Part shown: positions 1 to 5,639 of the stretch, in pieces | Layout of the letters: every line of letters starts with the position of its first letter | Numbering within the stretch: the stretch's first letter is position 1 | Assembly (NCBI GenBank): GCA_031264975.1 | Contig: JAISDH010000421.1 | Location: forward strand, 1 to 5,989 | Length of the DNA stretch: 5,989 nucleotides | Direction: 5' to 3' | DNA from: Bacteroidales bacterium | GTDB taxonomy: Bacteria > Bacteroidota > Bacteroidia > Bacteroidales > WCHB1-69 | Program-made: the position numbers and the translations under genes | Notes under the pieces: model-generated | Database searches by the model: none | What the model was told of the DNA's origin: nothing | The model's input: only the letters and a program-made list of their open reading frames with translations

Positions 1-32
1 ATAAACTGCCGTTATCGTTAAAATAAGCTAAG

Positions 33-70
33 CCTCCCCGCCTTTATTTGGCCGAGAGGTTTTTGTTTTT
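33..70 (+). terminator. Rho-independent terminator of the operon upstream of ftsY
   Basis: A 10-base arm (33-42) pairs with 50-59 across a 7-base loop. Eight of the ten positions pair; positions 37/55 and 39/53 mismatch. A T-rich tract with a single G (60-70) follows directly. This is the usual intrinsic terminator layout. All three + frames contain a stop by position 26, so any upstream gene ends at or before that point. In Bacteroidales this place is often occupied by small ribosomal protein genes, but too little sequence remains to identify one. Confidence 0.65.
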
Positions 71-91
71 AATAGTAATTCTGTAAATTTG
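61..91 (+). promoter_or_regulatory. Bacteroidota-type promoter for ftsY
   Basis: TAAATTTG at 84-91 matches the TAnnTTTG -7 element used by the primary sigma factor of Bacteroidota. TTTTG at 61-65 is a possible -33 element with an 18-base spacer, slightly shorter than usual. Transcription would begin near 97 and give a leader of about 30 bases before the ATG at 127. The -33 element lies inside the T tract of the terminator, so the two signals are packed together. Confidence 0.6.
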
Positions 92-126
92 CAACAAAAA
101 TAAGAATAAATTAAGACAAGCAAAAC

Positions 127-1080
127 ATGGGACTATTTAATATTTTTCCGAAACAGAAAAAAGAGACTTTGGACAAGGGCTTGGAAAAGACCCAGAAAAG
201 CATGTTCTCGAAACTTTCGCTCATTATTATGGGCAAATCGAAAGTGGACGAGGACGTACTGGACAATCTGGAAGAAGTCCTTATTACTTCCGATGTAGGT
301 GTGGACACGACATTGAAAATCATCAACCGTATCGAAAAGCGCGTGTCGAAAGAAAAATACGTCGGCACGGATGCGCTACATACCGTTCTGCGCGAAGAAA
401 TCGCCGAACTGCTGACCGAAAACAATTCGCAGGATACCGAGACTTTTGACTTGCCTGCCGGACAGAAACCATACGTTATCATGGTGGTGGGTGTAAATGG
501 CGCAGGCAAAACCACGACCATCGGCAAATTAGCCCATCAGTTCAAGAAAAACGGTTTGTCGGTTTACTTGGGAGCAGCCGATACTTTCCGCGCTGCCGCC
601 GTAGAGCAATTAACCGTCTGGAGCGAAAGAGTAGGTGTGCCGATTATCAAGCAGTCGATGGGCGCTGACCCTGCATCGGTCGCATTCGATACCATTAGCT
701 CCGCCAAAGCCAACAATGCCGATGTGGTCATAATAGACACTGCCGGACGCCTGCATAACAAAGTCGGGTTAATGAACGAATTGACCAAGATAAAGAACGT
801 CATGAACAAAGTGGTCGAAGGCGCTCCCGACGAAGTATTGCTGGTGCTTGACGGTTCAACCGGACAAAATGCCTTTGAACAGGCCAAACAGTTTACAGCA
901 GCCACTCACGTAACAGCTTTGGCTATCACGAAACTCGATGGTACAGCTAAAGGAGGCGTTGTTATCGGCATCTCCGACCAGTTTAAAATACCGGTTAAAT
1001 ATATTGGCTTGGGAGAAGGAATAGAAGATATTCAGGTATTTAACCGAAAAGAATTTGTCGATTCTTTGTTTGGTCGTTGA
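127..1080 (+). CDS. ftsY: FtsY, signal recognition particle receptor GTPase
   Basis: FtsY is the membrane-associated SRP receptor. It docks SRP-ribosome complexes at the Sec translocon, and paired GTP hydrolysis with Ffh releases the nascent chain. The 317-residue protein has an N-terminal four-helix region (about 20-100) and an NG GTPase domain. The G motifs are all visible: GVNGAGKTT (122-130), DTFRAAA (152-158), DTAGR (204-208), TKLD (268-271) and GLGEG (294-298). There is no long acidic A domain as in E. coli, which is normal for the short Bacteroidota form. The N-terminus MGLFNIF, followed by lysines, fits a membrane-binding amphipathic segment. The ATG at 127 lies just downstream of a good promoter and begins this typical N-terminus. 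No key residue is missing. ftsY next to rimO is a familiar Bacteroidota arrangement, here interrupted by higBA. Confidence 0.97.
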   Translation: MGLFNIFPKQKKETLDKGLEKTQKSMFSKLSLIIMGKSKVDEDVLDNLEEVLITSDVGVDTTLKIINRIEKRVSKEKYVGTDALHTVLREEIAELLTENNSQDTETFDLPAGQKPYVIMVVGVNGAGKTTTIGKLAHQFKKNGLSVYLGAADTFRAAAVEQLTVWSERVGVPIIKQSMGADPASVAFDTISSAKANNADVVIIDTAGRLHNKVGLMNELTKIKNVMNKVVEGAPDEVLLVLDGSTGQNAFEQAKQFTAATHVTALAITKLDGTAKGGVVIGISDQFKIPVKYIGLGEGIEDIQVFNRKEFVDSLFGR

Positions 1081-1094
1081 GTTGTGATTTGCTT
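1078..1094 (+). repeat. Left copy of short direct repeat bordering higBA
   Basis: These 17 bases begin with the ftsY stop codon and match 1888-1904, which begin with the higA stop codon, at 15 of 17 positions. The shared core is TGAGTTGTG followed by TTGCTT. The left copy is single, whereas the right side carries the unit twice. Confidence 0.55.
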
Positions 1095-1117
1095 TTCTTT
1101 TCCGCAAATTTAATTTT
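1086..1117 (+). terminator. Possible weak terminator after ftsY
   Basis: ATTTGC (1087-1092) and GCAAAT (1104-1109) are perfectly complementary, with one further G-T pair (1086/1110) and an 11-base pyrimidine loop. The sequence that follows (TAATTTT, 1111-1117) is T-rich but broken by adenines. The stem is AT-rich and would be weak. It could also be chance in an AT-rich gap. Confidence 0.3.
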
Positions 1118-1130
1118 CAAATTGAAAATT
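1112..1130. promoter_or_regulatory. Palindromic operator candidate for HigA autoregulation
   Basis: AATTTTCAA (1112-1120) and TTGAAAATT (1122-1130) are exact reverse complements around one central base. Beyond one mismatch, 1108-1110 also pair with 1132-1134. The palindrome lies over the likely -33 region and spacer of the higBA promoter, where a bound HTH dimer would block RNA polymerase. HigA antitoxins typically repress their own operon through such sites. The assignment to HigA is an inference from position. Confidence 0.55.
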
Positions 1131-1144
1131 GAATATTATCTTTG
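1113..1144 (+). promoter_or_regulatory. Promoter of higBA
   Basis: TATCTTTG at 1137-1144 is an exact TAnnTTTG -7 element. The matching -33 region, about 19 bases upstream (TTTTC, 1113-1117), is a weak match to TTTG. Transcription would start near 1150, only about 13 bases before the HigB ATG at 1163. This rules out the TTG at 1142 as a start, since it lies inside the promoter. Confidence 0.55.
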
Positions 1145-1162
1145 CCCTGTAAAGCTGATGCA

Positions 1163-1456
1163 ATGAATATTAGACGCAAAGACATAATAGACAATTTTAT
1201 AAAAAATCATGCAGATGCAAAAAGAGCGTTGCAGCGATGGATTGATATTGTAGAAAAATCCGAATGGAAATCACATGCGGATATTAAGTCGGATTTTCCG
1301 ACAGTTGATTATGTCGGAAATGAAAGATACGTCTTTAATATTCGCGGGAATAATTACAGAATGGTCGCCGTCGTGATATTTACTGCCGGTTTGCTGACTA
1401 TCCGGTTTTTGGGTACTCATGATAAGTACGACAAGATAGATTGCAAAACGATTTAA
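1163..1456 (+). CDS. higB: HigB-family mRNA interferase toxin
   Basis: This 97-residue protein fits the HigB_toxin family, small RelE-like RNases that cleave mRNA, usually at the ribosome. Family landmarks are visible in order: a helical N-terminus, two tryptophans (W26 and W35), an aspartate/lysine-rich stretch leading to F45, the strand segment VFNIRGNNYRM (57-67) and FLGTHDKYDKID (82-93) near the C-terminus. The length is typical and all of these are intact, so the toxin looks active. I chose the ATG at 1163; an in-frame TTG at 1142 would overlap the -7 element. Toxin before antitoxin is the usual higBA order. The antitoxin gene starts 11 bases after this stop. The gene is visibly richer in A and T than ftsY upstream, which fits acquisition as a module. 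Confidence 0.9.
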   Translation: MNIRRKDIIDNFIKNHADAKRALQRWIDIVEKSEWKSHADIKSDFPTVDYVGNERYVFNIRGNNYRMVAVVIFTAGLLTIRFLGTHDKYDKIDCKTI

Positions 1457-1467
1457 TACAAACGGAT

Positions 1468-1890
1468 ATGGAAAAAAGATTTGAAAATATTGTAGAAATA
1501 GACAGCCGCGAGTTGTTTGATGAAATTTCCTCCTATTGTGATGTTTTGATTGATGAGGCTACATTAAACGGCTATTTGAGCGAACAGGGGGCGGATAATG
1601 AATATACGCGCGAAATAGGGCGTATTGGGAATTTGTGCGCCGAATACGAAGATAGAAAGATGCAGTTCAAAGAGATTGTTGTGCGTGGCCGTTCACCCCT
1701 TATAAGAGCATTGCAGGAGGAAATGTTTAAGCGCGATATAAAACAAAAGGAAATTGCGCAGCTGATAGGCATTAATGAAACAGCTTTCAGTCTTTTTATG
1801 AATGGGAAACGGGGGTTATCAATGGGTTCGGCCAGAAAACTTTACCAAAAGTTACATATAAATCCGAAATTGATAATTGAGTATGCGTGA
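1468..1890 (+). CDS. higA: HigA-family antitoxin with C-terminal helix-turn-helix
   Basis: This 140-residue protein is the expected partner of HigB: it neutralises the toxin by direct binding and represses the operon. The first 70 residues are acidic and mostly helical, resembling the N-terminal half of the larger HigA antitoxins. Residues about 78-138 form a Cro/C1-type helix-turn-helix domain; the segment KQKEIAQLIGINETAFSLF (92-110), followed by NGKRGLS, carries the recognition helix. The ATG at 1468 was chosen; an upstream in-frame TTG at 1441 would overlap higB by 16 bases and add nine residues not expected in the family. The palindrome at 1112-1130 is its likely operator. Both members of the pair are complete. 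Confidence 0.88.
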   Translation: MEKRFENIVEIDSRELFDEISSYCDVLIDEATLNGYLSEQGADNEYTREIGRIGNLCAEYEDRKMQFKEIVVRGRSPLIRALQEEMFKRDIKQKEIAQLIGINETAFSLFMNGKRGLSMGSARKLYQKLHINPKLIIEYA

Positions 1891-1904
1891 GTTGTGCATT
1901 GCTT
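1888..1904 (+). repeat. Right copy of short direct repeat bordering higBA
   Basis: This copy starts with the higA stop codon and matches 1078-1094 at 15 of 17 positions. Together the two copies enclose the complete higBA operon with its promoter. They could be remnants of insertion or of recombination that brought in the module, but they are short and imperfect. Confidence 0.55.
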
Positions 1905-1919
1905 ATTGTGCATTGCTTT
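1892..1919 (+). repeat. Tandem duplication of a 14-base unit
   Basis: TTGTGCATTGCTTA (1892-1905) is followed directly by TTGTGCATTGCTTT (1906-1919), identical at 13 of 14 positions. A third related unit lies after ftsY at 1082-1095 (12 of 14 against the second copy). Just downstream, 1917-1936 resembles the higBA promoter: TTTCAAAATTG followed by ATCTTTGC. Its -7 is imperfect (GATCTTTG). Confidence 0.7.
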
Positions 1920-1986
1920 CAAAATTGGATCTTTGCTTATTGGAATACAGCATCCATGTTACGGACAAGTAAAAGAGGGTTGTTCA

Positions 1987-2052
1987 AAATTTTTTCGCGA
2001 AACAAATTGAGCCTAAAAAGGCTATTTCTCAAATTCTTTTCACGAAAAATTT
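1987..2052. repeat. 66-base imperfect inverted repeat between higA and rimO
   Basis: The outer arms 1987-1999 and 2041-2052 pair with one mismatch and one bulge. The pairing continues inward, with mismatches, through 2000-2009 and 2030-2039. A compact inner hairpin AGCC/GGCT (2010-2013 with 2020-2023) has a TAAAAA loop. The left arm also contains the perfect 10-base palindrome TTTCGCGAAA (1993-2002), and the right arm a near copy, TTTTCACGAAAA. It could act as a terminator for higBA, though no clean T tract follows, or as a protein-binding site upstream of rimO. The rest of the gap (1937-1986) shows nothing I can name. Confidence 0.5.
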
Positions 2053-2075
2053 AAATGGTTTCTGGAAAATATTAT

Positions 2076-2083
2076 TAACTTTG
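2076..2083 (+). promoter_or_regulatory. -7 element of the rimO promoter
   Basis: TAACTTTG matches TAnnTTTG exactly. No good -33 element is found at the expected distance; TGG at 2056-2058 is the nearest candidate with a 17-base spacer. Transcription would start near 2090 and give a leader of about 58 bases before the rimO ATG at 2148. It probably drives rimO and the two HU-like genes. Confidence 0.5.
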
Positions 2084-2096
2084 CAGATTATACCTG

Positions 2097-2122
2097 AATT
2101 TTCCCGATGAATTGGGGAAATT
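2097..2122 (+). other. Leader hairpin upstream of rimO
   Basis: The arms 2097-2105 and 2114-2122 form nine consecutive pairs, one of them G-T, around an 8-base loop. The stem lies wholly in the predicted rimO leader, starting a few bases after the likely transcription start. It has no T tract after it, so it is not a terminator. It may stabilise the mRNA 5' end. An AAAGG at 2128-2132 follows it, about 15 bases before the ATG. Confidence 0.45.
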
Positions 2123-2147
2123 TGTGCAAAGGTTGATAGTTTTTTGG

Positions 2148-3443
2148 ATGGAAAAGAACAGGATAGACGTTATCACACTGGGGTGTTCAAAGAATTTGGT
2201 GGACTCGGAAATGTTGATGAAGCAACTATTGGCAAACGGCTACACCGTAAGCCATGACCCCGACAAACCGGATGGCGAAATTGCCATTATCAGCACCTGC
2301 GGCTTTATCGGCGACGCGAAGGAAGAATCCGTCAATGTGATACTTGGATTCGCAGAGGCGAAAAAGAAGCGGAAACTAAACAAGCTCTTTGTCATGGGTT
2401 GCCTGCCGGAACGGTATATGACCGAACTAAAGGCGGAAATTCCCGAAGTGGACAAATTCTACGGCAAATTTGCATGGAAGGATTTGATAAGCGACTTGGG
2501 AAAAACCTACCACAACGAGCTGGCGCTGGAACGGATGCGGACAACACCCGGCCATTACGCTTATCTGAAAATATCGGAAGGCTGCAATCGTACCTGTTCG
2601 TACTGTTCGATACCGGTTATGACGGGCAAACACGTATCGCGTCCAATGGAAGAAATTGAGGAAGAAGCAAGACGGTTAGTTGCTTCCGGCGTAGTGGAGT
2701 TTCAGGTTATTGCGCAGGATCTGACGTATTATGGACTAGACAGATATAGGGAGATGAAACTGCCCGAACTGGTAGAACGTCTTTCCGACATCGAAGGAGT
2801 TCGATGGATTCGTTTGCATTACGCCTATCCGGCCAAATTTCCATACGATTTGCTGCGGATCATACGCGAGCGGGAAAATGTGTGCAACTATTTGGATATT
2901 GCCTTACAGCATATCAGCGACAATATGTTGAAGCTGATGCGGCGGAATATCACGAAGCAAGAAACTGTAGCCTTGCTCGAAAGGATCAGGAAAGAAGCGC
3001 CGGGTATCCATTTGCGTACGACATTGATGGTGGGACATCCGGGCGAAACGGAACAGGATTTTGAAGAATTGCTGCAGTTTGTAAGGGAAGTTCGCTTTGA
3101 ACGGCTGGGAGCATTTCCATATTCTAATGAAGACGGAACGTATGCTTATGAACATTATAGCGACAATGTACCGGAGGAGGTGAAGCAGGAGCGAATGAAC
3201 AAACTCATGGCGGTACAGGAAGAAATAGCGGCAGAGTTGAGCCGCTCGAAAATAGACAAAAAGCTGAAAGTCATAATTGACAGAGAAGATGGCGGGTATT
3301 ATATCGGCAGAACCGAATTTGATTCGCCGGAAGTAGATACGGAAGTGTTGATAACAAAGGATAAAACGCTTGAAACGGGTAGGTTTTATCAGGTGAAAGT
3401 TATTGATGCGGATACATTTGATGTTTATGCAGAGGTAGTATAA
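2148..3443 (+). CDS. rimO: RimO, ribosomal protein S12 methylthiotransferase
   Basis: RimO is a radical SAM enzyme that adds a methylthio group to a conserved aspartate of ribosomal protein S12. The 431-residue length is normal. The N-terminal methylthiotransferase domain carries the three cysteines that hold one iron-sulfur cluster (C13 in TLGCSKNLVDS, C51 in STCGF, C85 in MGCLPERY). The radical SAM core has CxxxCxxC (C146, C150, C153, in EGCNRTCSYCSIP) for the second cluster. The TRAM domain occupies about 367-431. The motif ITLGCSKNLVDSE near the start separates RimO from the tRNA-modifying MiaB. The ATG at 2148 gives the expected short N-terminus; an in-frame TTG at 2112 lies inside the leader hairpin and would add 12 residues foreign to the family. 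A 23-base gap leads to the HU-like gene, suggesting one transcript. Confidence 0.97.
   Translation: MEKNRIDVITLGCSKNLVDSEMLMKQLLANGYTVSHDPDKPDGEIAIISTCGFIGDAKEESVNVILGFAEAKKKRKLNKLFVMGCLPERYMTELKAEIPEVDKFYGKFAWKDLISDLGKTYHNELALERMRTTPGHYAYLKISEGCNRTCSYCSIPVMTGKHVSRPMEEIEEEARRLVASGVVEFQVIAQDLTYYGLDRYREMKLPELVERLSDIEGVRWIRLHYAYPAKFPYDLLRIIRERENVCNYLDIALQHISDNMLKLMRRNITKQETVALLERIRKEAPGIHLRTTLMVGHPGETEQDFEELLQFVREVRFERLGAFPYSNEDGTYAYEHYSDNVPEEVKQERMNKLMAVQEEIAAELSRSKIDKKLKVIIDREDGGYYIGRTEFDSPEVDTEVLITKDKTLETGRFYQVKVIDADTFDVYAEVV
3413..3420 (+). promoter_or_regulatory. Possible internal -7 element before the HU-like genes
   Basis: TACATTTG inside the end of rimO matches TAnnTTTG exactly and would give a leader of about 40 bases for the HU-like gene at 3467. 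No convincing -33 element is seen at the right distance, and the codons here are needed for RimO, so this may be chance. Confidence 0.22.
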
Positions 3444-3466
3444 TATAGTACAAGACACATAAATTT

Positions 3467-3745
3467 ATGACACATAAAGAACTTATAACAGAACTGTCGG
3501 ACAGGTTAGGTTGGAGTAGCGCCCGCACATCGCTGGTGCTGGAATCGGCTATTGGAATTATCAGCGAGAATTTGGCAGATTCAAGCAGTGTAAATATTCA
3601 GGGTTTTGGCGTATTTGAGACAAAATTACGACAAGAACGGGTGTCGGTCAATCCGTTGTCTCAACAGCGTTTTTTAGTGCCTCCCAAAATAACGCCGGCT
3701 TTTCGACCCGGACAAACGCTAAAAGAAAAACTTAAAAACTCGTAG
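3467..3745 (+). CDS. HU/IHF-like DNA-binding protein
   Basis: This 92-residue protein has the length and fold signature of HU/IHF nucleoid proteins, which dimerise and bend DNA. The N-terminal helices (about 3-37) are followed by the conserved turn NIQGFGVFE (43-51). The beta-arm region (52-78) includes VNP at 61-63; the proline matches the DNA-intercalating proline of HU. The end, PAFRPGQTLKEKL (77-89), matches the HU tail PAFKAGKALK. The sequence is diverged from housekeeping HU, with few lysines in the N-terminal half. Its stop is three bases before the start of a much larger HU-like gene, which suggests translational coupling and possibly a heterodimer. I do not assign a symbol because Bacteroidota carry several HU paralogues. 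Confidence 0.88.
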   Translation: MTHKELITELSDRLGWSSARTSLVLESAIGIISENLADSSSVNIQGFGVFETKLRQERVSVNPLSQQRFLVPPKITPAFRPGQTLKEKLKNS

Positions 3746-3748
3746 CCA

Positions 3749-5581
3749 ATGAAAGAAAAACTTGTACTTCAGGATATTGTTGATGCGCTGGCGAAAAAGA
3801 CCAGCCTGAACAAAAAAGAGGCAGATACTTTTTTCCGTGAGTTTTTCGCCGCTATTATTGATAATATATTCAATAGCGAGCCTGTGAAAATCAAAGATTT
3901 CGGCACGTTTAAACTGGTAACTGTCGATAGTCGCGAGACTGTGGACGTTAATACAGGCGAAAGAATCGTCATACCGGCTCATGCTAAAATCAGCTTTCTG
4001 CCGGATAAAGTTCTGAAAGCTTTGGTCAATAAGCCTTTTGCTCATTTTGAAATAGCTCCGTTGAAAGAAGGTATTTCGTTCTCCGACATCGAAGAATCGG
4101 AAGAACCTGCCGAATTACAGGACGAAGATACAGCCATTGACGAACCCGAAGTTGTAAAACCAACAGTAAAACCGGCTCAACCCGAAACGAAGAAACCGGT
4201 AGAAACTCCCAAGCCGGAATCGCCTGTCGTCCCTGTTTCACAATCATTTGTATATACTTATACCTCCGGCAACAAAGAGGAAGATAGCAGTTCCATCACG
4301 CTTGTTGTACCTGCTGATAAAACAAACGGAATACCCATATCTGTTGCTGTTGCGGAGACTCCTACCGGACAGCAACCGGAAGAACAACAGCCCGAAGCGA
4401 AAGAAACTTCGTTGGAAATCAGCAAAGTTCAGGAAAAAATCGGTCAGTTGAAAGGCGCTATTGAAGCCTTGTCAAAAGTAAAAAATCAGACGCCGGAACC
4501 GGCAGTCGTTGGTGAGGAAGAAAAGTCGGAAGCTGTTGAACCCGAACCGGCGCAAGAGACGAATCCTGTTCAGGAAGACAGTTACGAAGACGCTTTGAGA
4601 AAACGTCGCGCAGAAACGGCGGCTGAAATTAAAGAAGCGTTGCGCAGAAGCGACGAACTGGTTATGGAAAAAACAGTAGAACCGACGCCCGAACCGGTTG
4701 TTGAAGTTCCCGCCGAAGAACCGGAACCCATTGTTTTACCGGATAATAACAATGTCGCTTTTGACCCCATTGAAAATGATGATAAAGAAACCGCCCCGGA
4801 AAATGACGATTCGGACGACGATGAAATTGCCGATTATGAATATCAATATCCCGACTATGATAAACAGACAGGATGGGCGGCCATTCGGAGGAGATTGCCG
4901 ATTATAGTCTTTTTACTGGCTATTATAGGAATCGGAAGCTACCTGATTTATAACATCATCGAAAGCAATAATAAAATTGGAAGGCAACCGTCCGGATACC
5001 ACGGTTTTCCGCAGAACGACGATTCATTGAGTACGAAAAACGATCCGATTCTCAGTCATGCCGATTCTCTGATAAACAGCAGTAACAGCGAGATTGATTC
5101 GGATGTTGATGATACGCTTGTAATTCCGCCTCCGGTAGAAAATACAGAAGATAAACAAGAAGTAAATGCAGCTGACACTTCGCTTACAACACCAAGTGAA
5201 AGCAGTGTAATTATTTCCGAACATCTAAAAATTTCCGTGCCGAATAAAGCCTCTTATATGCAAAATCGGAAAACCGAAGGCGCTTCAAACGCTTCTGTTC
5301 CGGTAGTTTCGGGAAATGCTTCTGCTTTGATTGAAACAATCAAGCCGGGTTCTTCACTGCTTTCAATAGCCCAAACATATTACAAAAACAGAATATTCTG
5401 GGTATATATTTATGAAGAAAATAAAGATAAAATAGGTAAAGATTATGACAATATTTCTGCCGGAGACAGAATCGTTATTCCGGCGCCTAAAAAGTATGGA
5501 ATAGACCCCGATAATCCTGAGTCTATTGCGAAAGCAAAAGAACTGGAAAGAGTCATTCATGCTTCCAGAAACAAGAGATAA
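3749..5581 (+). CDS. Membrane-anchored HU-like protein with periplasmic LysM domain
   Basis: This 610-residue protein combines DNA-binding and wall-binding parts. Residues 1-95 form an HU/IHF-like domain (KIKDFGTFKL at 47-56; arm with DVNTGERIVIP, 66-76). The usual asparagine-proline of the arm tip is absent. Residues about 105-375 are a long acidic, proline-rich region with two helical, coiled-coil-prone stretches (222-247 and 279-307) and a strongly acidic segment (341-372). RRR (380-382) precedes one hydrophobic helix (about 384-403). Residues 404-520 are a Ser/Asp/Asn-rich linker. A LysM domain, which binds N-acetylglucosamine-containing glycans such as peptidoglycan, spans about 525-578 (KPGSSLLSIAQTYY, then NISAGDRIVIP). 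The positive charges before the helix predict the N-terminus inside and LysM in the periplasm. There is no signal peptide. It may tether nucleoid DNA to the envelope; that role is inferred from domains only. Confidence 0.88.
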   Translation: MKEKLVLQDIVDALAKKTSLNKKEADTFFREFFAAIIDNIFNSEPVKIKDFGTFKLVTVDSRETVDVNTGERIVIPAHAKISFLPDKVLKALVNKPFAHFEIAPLKEGISFSDIEESEEPAELQDEDTAIDEPEVVKPTVKPAQPETKKPVETPKPESPVVPVSQSFVYTYTSGNKEEDSSSITLVVPADKTNGIPISVAVAETPTGQQPEEQQPEAKETSLEISKVQEKIGQLKGAIEALSKVKNQTPEPAVVGEEEKSEAVEPEPAQETNPVQEDSYEDALRKRRAETAAEIKEALRRSDELVMEKTVEPTPEPVVEVPAEEPEPIVLPDNNNVAFDPIENDDKETAPENDDSDDDEIADYEYQYPDYDKQTGWAAIRRRLPIIVFLLAIIGIGSYLIYNIIESNNKIGRQPSGYHGFPQNDDSLSTKNDPILSHADSLINSSNSEIDSDVDDTLVIPPPVENTEDKQEVNAADTSLTTPSESSVIISEHLKISVPNKASYMQNRKTEGASNASVPVVSGNASALIETIKPGSSLLSIAQTYYKNRIFWVYIYEENKDKIGKDYDNISAGDRIVIPAPKKYGIDPDNPESIAKAKELERVIHASRNKR

Positions 5582-5639
5582 AGTCATGGAATTTGTTTAT
5601 TGGAAAAACAGGCTCTAAGCAAATATAAATCAAAAAGTA

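Noticed and set aside
1..32. Possible tail of an upstream coding sequence
   Set aside because: All three plus frames stop by position 26, and the few codons present cannot be matched to any gene.
856..1107. Minus-strand open frame overlapping the end of ftsY
   Set aside because: Antisense to the FtsY G4/G5 region, with no promoter-like element or recognisable product.
1142..1162. Upstream TTG start for higB
   Set aside because: It lies within the TATCTTTG promoter element and would precede the likely transcription start; the ATG at 1163 gives the family-typical N-terminus.
1441..1467. Upstream TTG start for higA, overlapping higB
   Set aside because: The ATG at 1468, 11 bases after the higB stop, gives a normal HigA N-terminus; the extension has no family support.
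2112..2147. Upstream TTG start for rimO
   Set aside because: It falls in the leader hairpin and adds 12 residues not expected before the conserved RimO start region.
2399..2659. Plus-strand open frames nested within rimO (also 2804-3064)
   Set aside because: These are other frames of a strongly supported radical SAM gene and show no family features.
2904..3458. Open frame of 184 codons on the minus strand opposite rimO
   Set aside because: It lies wholly antisense to well-conserved RimO coding sequence, and its translation shows no recognisable domain. It is a shadow of codon use in rimO.
4248..4451. Nested frames inside the HU-LysM gene (also 4698-4907)
   Set aside because: They are out of frame with a continuous 610-codon gene whose domains are recognisable on both sides, and their translations are low-complexity.
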